Shown here in pieces: positions 42,886 through 52,596 of a stretch of DNA of 64,000 nucleotides. How positions within the stretch are numbered: position 1 is the stretch's first letter; each line of letters starts with the position of its first letter. A program made the position numbers and the translations under genes. Below the pieces are notes generated by a model. That model did no database searches. It was not told the origin of the DNA and was given only the letters and a program-made list of their open reading frames with translations. This stretch comes from Glutinoglossum americanum. Lineage: Eukaryota; Ascomycota; Geoglossomycetes; Geoglossales; Geoglossaceae. The stretch lies in the NCBI GenBank assembly GCA_020080175.1, contig JAGHQL010000115.1, positions 21,867 through 85,866 on the forward strand, given 5' to 3'.

Positions 42886-45609
42886 TCAGAGCCCATCCAA
42901 GAAAACACTCTTCCCCTCTTCTCCCCAAATCAAGCAAGCTGCGTTCCGTCCTTCTGCCCCTATATCCCCTGCCGCAGCAAGCGCAACTACTGGAACTTGC
43001 CCAACCTCAACTCTTTGAACCTGTGGTTTCGCAGCCCCCCTGATGTTCGTATATGGGTTATGGCCTTTGGATACAGCTTTTAGCCCATCCCACTCCATCA
43101 GACCTAGACTCCGGATTCTAGCCATCGGATCGTTCCTCCTCATTGCTGTACACTCACTGCCTAAGATTGGCCTGTTTGCGTGTAATCTAAGTCTAGGGGT
43201 CAATTGGAGCTCCAATAAATTTTCGTCCAACACCTCACTGGTCTCGCTCGTTGCTCGTCGGCTTTGCTCCGAAACACCAACTGTTTCTCTCATAAACGTA
43301 GTATTATCTCCGATGCGCAGAGTCTTTAGCACTCTCCCGGATATCTTGCCTCTCAGCCGAGTAGTGTTTCTCCTAGAATGTCTCTGTTTCATGATCCTCT
43401 GGGGTCGTCTGATTTTCTCCCAATCCTGGTGTTTGACGATCATCTTCTCTGCTGCACTTAAACTTCCCTTCGAAGCCGTTGGCCAGCCCTGGGGTGGGCG
43501 CCTTAAGATCCAAGCTGCTGTATCGATACTACCTTCTATCGGATCCCGTTTCGTAATTTCTTCAGTCTGTAGAATCGTGCACAGCAGCTCCGCACTGTTT
43601 GTGCGGTGGGTGCCCTTTCTCAATTTATTGATTGCGATTCTCCAAGAATCAACTTTGGGATTCGGTATCCTGTGACGTGCTCGCTTTTGCTGTCTGGCTT
43701 TGGAGGTGCGAGTTGGCATAGACCCTCCACCTAGAGCTCCGCTCACACGTACTTGGGCGTTCTTGCCAGCGCCTTCGCTACGTTGGGGGCCGCTGGGAGG
43801 CAAAAAGCTTTCTGCTGGATTGTCTTCTGGGCAGCGAAATCCAGGAGAGAGTTCATGATGCAGCCAGTTCAACTTCCGATCCAAGAGGTCAAGGAAAGTC
43901 TTCTCGGAAGAGGTGAATGACCGAGTTTGATATCTGTCCGATTCTTCGGCTTTACCAGAAAATGAAATCCTATGCTTAAGGTTTCTGAGTGAACCGACAC
44001 TCCTGGCTCGTGAAACTGATGGGTGTAGCGTTCTATCGGGACGAGCCGGTACTCCGATGAGACAGCGTGCTGGAAAAGACGCTCTTCTCCGGATAGGCCA
44101 TACTAGCGGAGCATGTCCCCACTCATTAAGGGAGTTCGGAGGGATTTTATGTCGTACAGTGTGACCCTTGGGCGAGACGCTGGAAATTAATTGATCATCA
44201 TCTCCGATAGTACTGGGCCACGCTCTCTGACTCCAGTTGGTGTCCCCAATGGAACTCGAGCCAGAGAGTTGAGTACTTTGGTCAGTGGAACTCCCAGCCT
44301 CGTGACTGTTCAGGTCTTCGGAAAGGGCTTCTGGCCAATCCCGAACTTCATGCCAGCCCATAGCTGGACTTGTCCTGCGACCGGCAGTACCATCGATTCC
44401 GTGATTGCCGGGGGCAAGCGAATCAAGGATCATAGGGGAGGCCCAAACCTCCAATCTCCGACCCAAGCTGTTTGCAAACCCCACTTCAAAAGTCAGCGTA
44501 GGAGATCCGTCAACATGTGTTCGCGCAGCACGATTTTTGACTCGAAAGACTTGGGCACTTGGCTCTGGAGTCACGTCTGCAGAAACTGGCGATTCGAGAG
44601 AGTTGTGTGGCGCTTCTGGTTCGCCTGTACGTCTCTGTTTAAGCAGGATATGGGGAAATGGCGTTATTTGCTCTGGGAATTTACGTGTTTTCCTCGGGTC
44701 CAAATCCTCAAGCACACGGGTAGGACGTCGTAGTGCGGCACTAAGGCTTCGTGTGAGAGGTGGAGTAGGGAATTGAACTTTCGGCACTGTTTCCTGTGGG
44801 AGTGATGAGTATCTTCGTGGTATCGTGATATTCTTTAGAACTTTGACATTATTGTCCACCCCGGCAAGCTGAGATGGACATTGTTTCCCCTCAGAGAACC
44901 GCAAGCATTGGCGTGCTGGAAGAAGCTGCGATTGGGTTGCTCTTCGTATTTCATCGCTTCCCGAAGCCCATACACCAGCACGGAACCCATCTCCTAGTCT
45001 CCTACGAACAGTACCCTTTTCGCCTAAGTTAAATCCAGAACTTGCCGACCTCAAAACGCCCTTCTCTTCATCTAGCCTATTGTTAAAATGGTCAATGTCT
45101 CCGTTTAGCCACTTTTGCCACCAGTAACGTGGACTAATGTGTTCCTTCTCTCGGTCGGTTCGATGGTCCCAAAATATGCGGTTATAGTCCGTAGTAGCTG
45201 TTTTAGACCTCAGGCAGTTCCTGAGTGTCCGCCCTAGGGAAGTTGACCTTCTAAGGGCCATTGAGTCTTTAAACTCACAGGTTTGTTCTATTCGGGTATT
45301 CTTGATTTCATGGTCGTGGTGGTCTTGGTTATCGCATTGCTTCTCCACCCATCCGTGCCATGTCCTGACGTACTGCCTCCGAAGGTTTGCTGCTCGCCCA
45401 CTCTCTTCATCTCCACTACCAGCGTTGCGAACCCGCCACCAACCCCAGTTAGAGAGAAATCTCCAGAAAGCATAGATCAACAAAGGCCCAACGACCACCA
45501 CAAGAGATATGGCCGCTAGGTCTCGTAAGCCCCTCAAGCTCTGGTCGGCAAATGCGACATCGCCAGTGTCTGAGGGGATCGGAGGAGCTGGGTCATCTTC
45601 GGTATTCAT
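42886..45609 (-). CDS. Large uncharacterised protein with N-terminal membrane anchor
   Basis: A single 907-codon frame from ATG 45609. Residues 1-30 are polar and acidic. One membrane helix (~31-52, LAAISLVVVVGPLLIYAFWR) is followed by FLSNWGWWRV, RRQYVRTWHGWVEKQ and RIFWDHRTDREKEHISPRYW, and then a very long, basic, Ser/Arg-rich tail without an obvious fold. The C-terminus (VPVVALAAAGDIGAEGRNAA) is mildly hydrophobic. The uninterrupted frame across 2.7 kb and the WHGW/IFWD blocks argue for a real gene. I do not recognise a family. An intron could hide near the 3' end, since a further hydrophobic minus-strand frame (42602-42859) follows, but no junction fits. Confidence 0.7.
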   Translation of the reverse strand: MNTEDDPAPPIPSDTGDVAFADQSLRGLRDLAAISLVVVVGPLLIYAFWRFLSNWGWWRVRNAGSGDEESGRAANLRRQYVRTWHGWVEKQCDNQDHHDHEIKNTRIEQTCEFKDSMALRRSTSLGRTLRNCLRSKTATTDYNRIFWDHRTDREKEHISPRYWWQKWLNGDIDHFNNRLDEEKGVLRSASSGFNLGEKGTVRRRLGDGFRAGVWASGSDEIRRATQSQLLPARQCLRFSEGKQCPSQLAGVDNNVKVLKNITIPRRYSSLPQETVPKVQFPTPPLTRSLSAALRRPTRVLEDLDPRKTRKFPEQITPFPHILLKQRRTGEPEAPHNSLESPVSADVTPEPSAQVFRVKNRAARTHVDGSPTLTFEVGFANSLGRRLEVWASPMILDSLAPGNHGIDGTAGRRTSPAMGWHEVRDWPEALSEDLNSHEAGSSTDQSTQLSGSSSIGDTNWSQRAWPSTIGDDDQLISSVSPKGHTVRHKIPPNSLNEWGHAPLVWPIRRRASFPARCLIGVPARPDRTLHPSVSRARSVGSLRNLKHRISFSGKAEESDRYQTRSFTSSEKTFLDLLDRKLNWLHHELSPGFRCPEDNPAESFLPPSGPQRSEGAGKNAQVRVSGALGGGSMPTRTSKARQQKRARHRIPNPKVDSWRIAINKLRKGTHRTNSAELLCTILQTEEITKRDPIEGSIDTAAWILRRPPQGWPTASKGSLSAAEKMIVKHQDWEKIRRPQRIMKQRHSRRNTTRLRGKISGRVLKTLRIGDNTTFMRETVGVSEQSRRATSETSEVLDENLLELQLTPRLRLHANRPILGSECTAMRRNDPMARIRSLGLMEWDGLKAVSKGHNPYTNIRGAAKPQVQRVEVGQVPVVALAAAGDIGAEGRNAACLIWGEEGKSVFLDGL

Positions 45610-46003
45610 CTCTAGGAAAGCTCGTAGCTGTTGTAAGTACTGCCACCCACTCTCAAATTCCTAAAGGTATATAAGATGAAGTAGTAGATAGTAGGGAAGA
45701 TAAGGAAGAGTGTCGATAGTATGATAATTTCGCCTTGGAGAAGGATTGCGAGCAGGCCCATTGTATTTAGTAGGGACGCAGTAAGAAAGTGAAGCCAACC
45801 CGACCACTTGCTGACAAGACCTTCTTACGAGAGCAATACTCTGTCAGAAGATCGCAAATACTTGTAATTCAAACCCTAAACCTGGAGACGATCCGCGTTC
45901 GGACCTTCCGCTAAAGGAGTGTGTACAAAGACGAGAACTTTATGCACACAAGGAAGAGCGCAGCCTTCCAACTGGGGAATGCCATCGCACTCTTCTTGGC
46001 CGT
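45610..46003. other. Intergenic
   Basis: 394 bases between two minus-strand genes: promoter of the 907-residue protein gene and 3' flank of the PPTase gene. Nothing further is seen. Confidence 0.5.
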
Positions 46004-47140
46004 TTAGTCTAGATTGGGTTGCAAGGACCCTTTGTCCACCAGCTTTGGATCACTAAGCATTGAGACCGAATGTATTTCAGGGTAGATGTCCCTCTCCAGA
46101 TCGACCTTCTCAAATCCTGGGAATATGTCTTGCCTCTCTGGTCTACCCGGGGTCATAGGTGAGGTCGCCGTCGCTATCATATATTGTTCTTCGAAAGCTT
46201 GCAATTCTATGCTAGCATTATTGACCGCTGTTCCTCTAAACAATACCTCAACGTCCCTTACAACCTCCCCAAATCCAGTACCGGAAATTGATTCATGGTT
46301 CAGGTTCGGTTTAGGCGCGCGGACGTTCCGGAATTCAAGATCGCGTAGCCATTCGGCAAGTAAGGCTTCACCCGACATCTTGATATAGGCCTCTTTCAGG
46401 CACCAGAATGCGTAGAAGCGTCGCAACTTCGCCTCAACAACCACTCTAGAACTGAATTGTTTCATCTCCCCAGATGGAAGACACACACACATAGGCTCGT
46501 GTCGGGAGCAGGAGCGTGCAAGATCCCCCAGTTGGTCTGCAGAGATTTCTATACCATCCTCAAGTTGAATGGTATTGACAGTGTACTTGATGTCATTCAG
46601 TTCTCGGTCAGAAAACATCTCTTCGTACATGTTCACCCAAGCTTCGAATCCATTTTCTTCAATGCGAGCCAGGTCGTTCCTCTCATTCACGCAGACAATA
46701 TCCACGCCAACGGTAGTTGATGTTCCAGGATGAGCCACCACAGCAACAAGGCCTGCTTGGTGGGATATATTAAATTCGACGCCCGGGTAGCTTGGATCTT
46801 TGGGTCGATAGCACGGCTTCTTATACTCTCCCCCGGATATATGAATATCTGGCCAAGGGACACCGCACGTTCTAGCTATAACGAGGTACTTTAGCAAGTA
46901 AGACCCCAGGCTCATCTTCTTGTCTTCAACACGGCGGTACTTGCCAACGGCTTGTCGCTCGTCGGCTTTCAGGCATTCAAGGGTCAAGGAGGTCTAGTGA
47001 ATCGAATCAGCTCCCGTAAACCTGGGATTTGATTGACTTAATGTGAATCTTTTCTACCCCATTCATACCTGTGTCGTGAAATCATCGAGCCATAATGCTC
47101 GCGTGTCTAACACCCAGCGGATAAGTCTGTGAGCAGCCAT
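46004..47140 (-). CDS. npgA: 4'-Phosphopantetheinyl transferase, NpgA/Sfp type
   Basis: Two exons, 47140-47069 and 46993-46004, give 353 residues. The start is MAAHRLIRWVLDTRALWLDD, then FTTQ spliced to TSLTLECLKADER. Visible are FNISHQAGLVAVV, the metal-binding GVD motif (~120-122, VGVDIVCVNERND) and WCLKEAYIKM (~221-230), whose Glu and Lys belong to the W..KEA..K signature. Length is that of the Sfp class. The enzyme transfers phosphopantetheine from CoA to carrier domains of polyketide and non-ribosomal peptide synthases and to alpha-aminoadipate reductase. In Aspergillus, NpgA/CfwA is needed for pigment, siderophores and lysine. The frame upstream of 46987 opens with TTG only, which supports the short first exon. 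It is divergent from PDX2 across 158 bases. Confidence 0.93.
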
Positions 47141-47298
47141 TACTATCAAAGGATTTCTTAGACGCAATATTCGTTGCTTGGAAATGTGACGGGAGTCCGT
47201 AATTGGTGGTACACTTCGCTTCGCTATCAAGCCTGGATGACGACTCTTAAAACTTTTCGCTTTCCTTATCCACTCTCTTAGTCGTGAGATATAGTGAC
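47141..47298. promoter_or_regulatory. Short shared promoter PPTase/PDX2
   Basis: Only 158 bases separate the two start codons. An inverted CCAAT (ATTGG, 47202-47206) sits near the middle, and a pyrimidine-rich stretch (TTTTCGCTTTCCTTATCC, about 47257-47274) leads to PDX2. Bidirectional use is inferred. Confidence 0.55.
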
Positions 47299-48263
47299 AT
47301 GGCCAAAGACATCCAACCTATTGTTGTGGGAGTGCTTGCTCTCCAAGGGGCTTTCAGCGAGCATATCCAACTTTTACGACAAGCTGCGAAATCGCTTTCA
47401 GCATTGGATCCAATCGATCTACACTGGACGTTTTCTGAGGTGCGGACATTAGCTCAACTCTTGCAATGTGATGCCTTAATTATACCTGGAGGCGAGAGTA
47501 CAGCAATATCACTGGTAGCAGCTCGGTCCAATCTACTAGAGCCACTCCGGGAATTCGTTAAGTATGAATAGATTCTTAAATTTTCTCGCAGCAAAAGTGT
47601 TCCTTGTCTCATTGGATGGTGTAGCACCTAACTATACACGATAGAGTCCGTAGGAATCCAACTTGGGGAACATGCGCTGGTCTTATCCTACTCGCAGAGG
47701 CTGCTAACCGGACAAAGCGAGGCGGGCAAGAGCTAATCGGAGGTCTTGATGTTCGAGTGGATAGGAATCATTTTGGTCGACAGGTCGAAAGTTTCGTGAT
47801 AGATCTGGACTTGCCTTTCCTTCCATTATCGGGTAGGGAAGACATTGGTGGAGGCCGCCGTCCTTTCAAAGCGGTCTTCATTCGCGCGCCCATAGTGGAG
47901 AAGATATTGCCTATACGGGAGGGGCCTCAGGTGGAAGAGGAAACCCTAGATGAGACTATCATTGCCCCATCACGGGCACCAGAGGGAGCTGTTGCGAAAG
48001 AAGCGGTTGGAAGGCCAGTCGAAATCATGGCGATACTACCAGGCCGAGTGGCTGCACTGCCAAACAAGCCAACTACAACTCGCCCGGAGGGAGGCTCTAG
48101 TGACATTATAGCCGTCAGACAAGGCAATGTCTTTGGGACAAGTTTCCACCCTGAACTGACAGGCGATTCTAGGATCCATGTTTGGTGGTTAGGGGAAGTG
48201 AGGAAAGCTATTGCAAACAGGCGACAGCTGGACGGTGTTCATACCCACGAAAGACTACCATAA
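47299..48263 (+). CDS. pdx2: Pyridoxal 5'-phosphate synthase glutaminase subunit (Pdx2/Sno)
   Basis: Two exons, 47299-47561 and 47645-48263, give 293 residues. The start is MAKDIQPIVVGVLALQGAFS. PGGES (~63-67) forms the oxyanion region. The nucleophile Cys (~98) lies in PTWGTCAGLILLAEAA, just after the splice junction. His (~256) and Glu (~258) in GTSFHPELT complete the class-I amidotransferase triad. The enzyme hydrolyses glutamine and channels ammonia to the Pdx1/Snz synthase in vitamin B6 synthesis. An insertion of about 60 residues between the VFIRAP segment and the final domain (VEEETLDETIIAPSRAPEGA..) makes it longer than bacterial PdxT, as is usual in filamentous fungi. PDX1 is not in the window. 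Confidence 0.95.
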
Positions 48264-48502
48264 TTTTGGCAGCTCGAGTCAAACGATAAACCACGCGGAC
48301 CATATTTCCTTCTATTGGCGAACTTGGAAGAGCGGTGAATTGAAGACCCAAAACAATCATAGATAACACACCATTTCATGAGGTGATACATAGATGGTTA
48401 GAACATAAGAAATATCCTGAATTTTTTATATTTGAAGACGGGGTTACCGTCCTCCCAACTATGCTCGCTGCTAGTGTACATGGATAATTCAAATATTTCG
48501 TC

Positions 48503-49295
48503 CTACTTACCCGAACCATACTCCCGCTCTTCCTTGGCTCGTTCTTCAGCAACAGCACGCCCAAACCCTCCCCGTCCGGGATCATATTCATCCCTATATT
48601 CGTCACGGACTTGACCTCCAGATTTTCCTCGCCTAGGATCGATCACGTTAGAAGCACCGAACCCGAGTGGGCACAAGCACACAGACATACCCATATTGTC
48701 GACCTTCCTGGAATCCAGGATCTAGATCAGTTCGGATAATGCGTTCATCTAACTTTGTACCACCAATGTATTTCATGCAGTCTAGCGCATCCTGGTGGGT
48801 GTAGTATTCAACGAAGCAGAAGCCGCAAGGGGTCTTATTGTATCGGTCAAGGCCCATTACGAGACGTTTTATTTCGCCGCATCTGTCATTATCAGCCTTA
48901 TTCGATGGATTGGCCAAAAGGTGGCGGTAATATACTTGGCGAAGAGCTCATGTATTTGTTCTTCAGTTGTGTAAAAGGACCTGTCGGTAAAATATAATGG
49001 TGAGCACAGGTATCACCTATCGCATCCGCAATCAACATACAGATTCCCGACATAGAGGGTGGCTGCATCTTTTAATGGGTCCTCGGAGACAGCTTCCGGA
49101 GTTCTCTCTTTATCCTCGCGGTCATCACGATCTCGATCATTCTTGCGCTTTCTAGACTGCTTTGACACGGCATATGATCAGCAAATAGAGGCACATCAGA
49201 ACTTCTAGCGCGGGCCAGTCTGAACATACACGTCCAAGAAAGTAAGCACTGGGCTGATCAAGCCGATCAACAGTACTACGTGTAGCTGTTGGCAT
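48503..49295 (-). CDS. CBC2: Nuclear cap-binding complex subunit 2 (CBP20)
   Basis: Five exons: 49295-49230, 49156-49041, 48980-48936, 48882-48691 and 48632-48503, giving 182 residues. The N-terminus [20 protein letters not shown] ends GR and is followed by a basic linker and one RRM: RNP2 LYVGNL (~56-61), [13 protein letters not shown] and RNP1 CGFCFVEYY (~95-103). The [11 protein letters not shown] and [19 protein letters not shown] cap-contacting segment and the DPGRGGFG tail are diagnostic. With CBP80 it binds the m7G cap of nascent RNA and supports splicing and export. The stop follows YGSGK; a donor-like GTAAGT at this point leaves open a further 3' exon. The acceptor of exon 2 could also lie three bases earlier, adding one Gln. 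It shares a 246-base divergent promoter with NUP82. Confidence 0.92.
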
Positions 49296-49541
49296 GGTTG
49301 ATTACTGAAACACTTGAGAGAATTATGCTGAAGCTGCTATATCATAGCTCTCATCCCAGGTTTGCGGCTCAACCGAGGACTTGGGGAATCCGCCAAGGAT
49401 GATAAGGTAATTAGGTAAGCAGAATTGTTCGCGTTTCCCACTCACGAAAGTATAGGCGCGTAAACCCAACGTCCTCTTTGATCATATGCTAACTTTTGGA
49501 ACATTTTGCGACTACGCGAACAGACTTCGCTGGTCTTGAGG
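49296..49541. promoter_or_regulatory. Shared divergent promoter CBC2/NUP82
   Basis: 246 bases lie between head-to-head starts. No CCAAT or TATA box is obvious. Shared control is an inference from position only. Confidence 0.4.
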
Positions 49542-52500
49542 ATGCCAAAGATATTGAGCTATACCCCGAGCTGGCTCTCACGGCCGACTCCCGGCTTTAA
49601 TCTTTTCTCGCCGATTTCAGGCCCAGACATCACAGATGCTATCACACATTCTTCATATAGAGGTAGACATGGACCTTCTCGCACCCAATATCAACAATTC
49701 CCACGGCGGAGGCTCGCTCGACGAGGAACAGAAGTATTTGTGGCTGTTGGGAACCAACTTCGTTGGGCGGACTTGCTGCGCTTGAAAAAGGATTGGGCTG
49801 AGAGAGAGGCCAGACAACATCGAAGAAGACGAAATGGGGGCCTAGACGGAAGCACTGGAGAAGGTAGCATCAAGACTGAGGATAGGGGGTGCTATCGAGT
49901 ATGGAGACCCCCCCCCCCCCCGGGGAACTGCCTGTGCATCCTCTAACTGAACCGGTTTAGGTACTAAAAACGCCTGGGGCAGGGGAAATCGAGCAACTTA
50001 TCATATCACCTAATGGTGTATTTCTAGCTATTCTCACCTCACACATGGTTTACATTGCCGTCCTTCCTGACTCATCTAGATTATCAGAACCAGATGATGG
50101 CCCAATGCGTATCAAAACATACACCCTTGGTCCGACTATCCACGTCCTCACACAGTCCCAAGTGGTATCCGCTCTGTGGCACCCTCTTGGCATTGCGGGA
50201 TTGTGTCTAGTTACAGTCACTGCTGATTCTATTGTCCGTATCTGGGAGCTCAATGTGGACAACAGATGGTCTTTTGACAGTCCTACTCTGACCATTGACC
50301 TAATCGACCTTGTGAACGGCACATATTCCGAAGAAGACTCAGGAGCATCCATAGCTGGAAAGAATAGGGGCTTTTCGTTAGATACGGTAGAAATGGAGGT
50401 GGCTTCCGCATGTTTTGGCGGGACAGCTGCAGAGGAAGAGAATGGCTGGGCATCGATGACATTATGGGTTGCAATGAAAGAGGGTGATGTCTATGCCCTT
50501 TGCCCTGTCTTGCCGAACCGATGGCAAGCACCACCGACACTCATTCCATCTCTTTCCGTTTCAATTGTTGCAAAGGCTGCCGCAGTGCAAGATGACGAAG
50601 ATACTTTGGAAGAAGATAGACGGAACTACATGCGCCAGTTTAATTGGATATCAGCTATTGATAGTCAAAATCCGGCTTTACTATCTTCAGGGTCTGACCT
50701 TATCCCCGATGTTGAAGTTTATACTCGACCGGCGGTCGTACGATCTGTGCCCGAATTACAAGGACCTTTCGACCTAGACCCGGCCCCGTTTGAGGCGGAC
50801 GATGATCTTGGATTACAACTCACCGACATATATGCAGTCGCTGGCCATATTGATGAGGAAGAGCTATGCTTTGGGGATGATGAATCCATATTCGGTGGTG
50901 TAGGGAGGGACGGTCTCTCCGTGGGGATTGTGTGCTTATCCACGAGCAACGGAAGGGTCCACGTGTGCTTAGATTCACAAGGCGTGGAAGGGAGATGGGC
51001 AAGCAAAACGGTAAGTACTGGCTCTCGAATTGCCAACATTTACACAACATTTTGGTCCCAGCAGACTGACATCTATGCCCTAGCCTGAGCCACGGCCTAA
51101 ACACAAACAGCTTCCTGTCCTCTTGAAGCTTGAATCAATTGACACACTGAGTGCCGAAGAATTGCGCACCTATGGCCCCGTTTGGCCGGTGTTTAGTCAA
51201 GACCCATATTCACGTTACTCATTCTTTGTGAACCATGGCACTGGCATCACATTCATGTCTCTCAGTACTTGGTCGGACAAACTTGAGAGAGAACTGCAAA
51301 ATTCCGAGGAGGCAGGCTCCGAATTTCGAATGAGTCTCCTTATGGAGAGCGCTGGTACATTGAGAGAGAGGATCGTTGACACGGTGGCGGGCAGTGGATC
51401 TAATATGTATCGCCCTAAGCCAACACCGAGTACCATCAACGCCAATACCACCACATCGAATATGGATTATCGGTCGAACTACTTGACCGGAAGCACCGTA
51501 TTCGATGACCCGGACTTAGGCTATTTTCTTCTAGCAGCAGCTCCCGATCGACCGTTCGGCACAACTCTCGACCTGCCAGGTCTTAGCACGAAAACGCTCA
51601 CGAAACAAAGTTGCGAAACGGATTTCAAACCTACAGCTATTATCAAACCAAGAGAGCCTTATTGCCCTGCATCAGCATTCTTCACAAAGTCTAGTTTGCC
51701 ATCTTGGTATGCAACGGTGACGCGAGGGGCAAACAAACGCTTCCTAGATGAAGAAATAAGACTGTCATCTGCGACCCTCGATGTGATGGTCAAGGCACAC
51801 CAAATACTGAGCAATGAAACACAGCAATTAGGCGTTGCAGTGGCAGAGCTCTTCCGGAGATGCGAAATACTACAATCTGAATTTAGGGGACAGATCAACT
51901 GCGTCCGGGAAATAGCGGACAGGGTTGACGCCGTAACTGGCGAAGATGGCAATGAGTCTAAAGAGGCACACCCAACCGGTCAAGATGCAAGAATTCGACA
52001 GAGAATGAAGTCTGCATATAATCGACAAGAGGACTTAATACAACGTTACGACATACTACTTAAAAAAGCCACTAGTACTTGCGGACGGAAATTGAGTGAC
52101 AAAGAGAAAGCTTGGGTCTTGGAGACCCAGCATTTACAACATTCTCTCTCCGAGGACGGGAAATCTGAGGAATACGATGGACCCCAGAAATCTCAGTTAT
52201 GGCGAAGATATGTAGAGGTATGTGCAACTATTGAGCCCGGGTCTTGGCCCGTTACTCCCATATTCTCGAACCCGTGAAAGTGCATCTGACATATCCTTAT
52301 CCAGGCGAAACGTCTAGCAGCAGATCTTCTCGCTCAAGCTCAAGAGACTACCAACGATAATATCGATCTCACCAAAGACACAGGAATCAAGGTACCCTCG
52401 GAGATCAGAAAGGCTAAAATCGCTCAAGTCAACAACTTGCTAGAGAGAGAGTACGTAATTCCTTGTTATCTCAGCTATGGATACGTTCTAGATTGCCAGG

Positions 52501-52596
52501 CAACTAACGATCACCCCCCCACGTAGATGTGCACTTGTTGATGCCGTGAAGGCACGCCTTGAGAGACTCAGCGTGTCTTCTCCGGCACGACGTTGA
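49542..52596 (+). CDS. NUP82: Nucleoporin Nup82 (Nup88 family)
   Basis: Five exons: 49542-49898, 49961-51010, 51084-52217, 52305-52450 and 52527-52596, giving 918 residues. The start is MPKILSYTPSWLSRPTPGFN. The N-terminal half is a beta-propeller: RRGTEVFVAVGNQLRWADL, then YR joined by splicing to VLKTPGAGEIEQLIISPNG, then SQVVSALWHPLG and IVRIWELN. The C-terminal third is a coiled coil (AELFRRCEILQSEFRGQI; RQRMKSAYNRQEDLIQRYD; RLAADLLAQAQE), as expected for assembly with Nup159 and Nsp1. Nup82 sits on the cytoplasmic face of the nuclear pore and anchors the mRNA export platform. The first intron contains a run of about 15 C (49907-49921), which is a likely site of assembly error but lies outside coding sequence in this model. 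Confidence 0.92.

Noticed and set aside
43043-43675. 210-codon plus-strand frame
   Set aside because: Antisense shadow of the 907-codon minus-strand gene; no motif.
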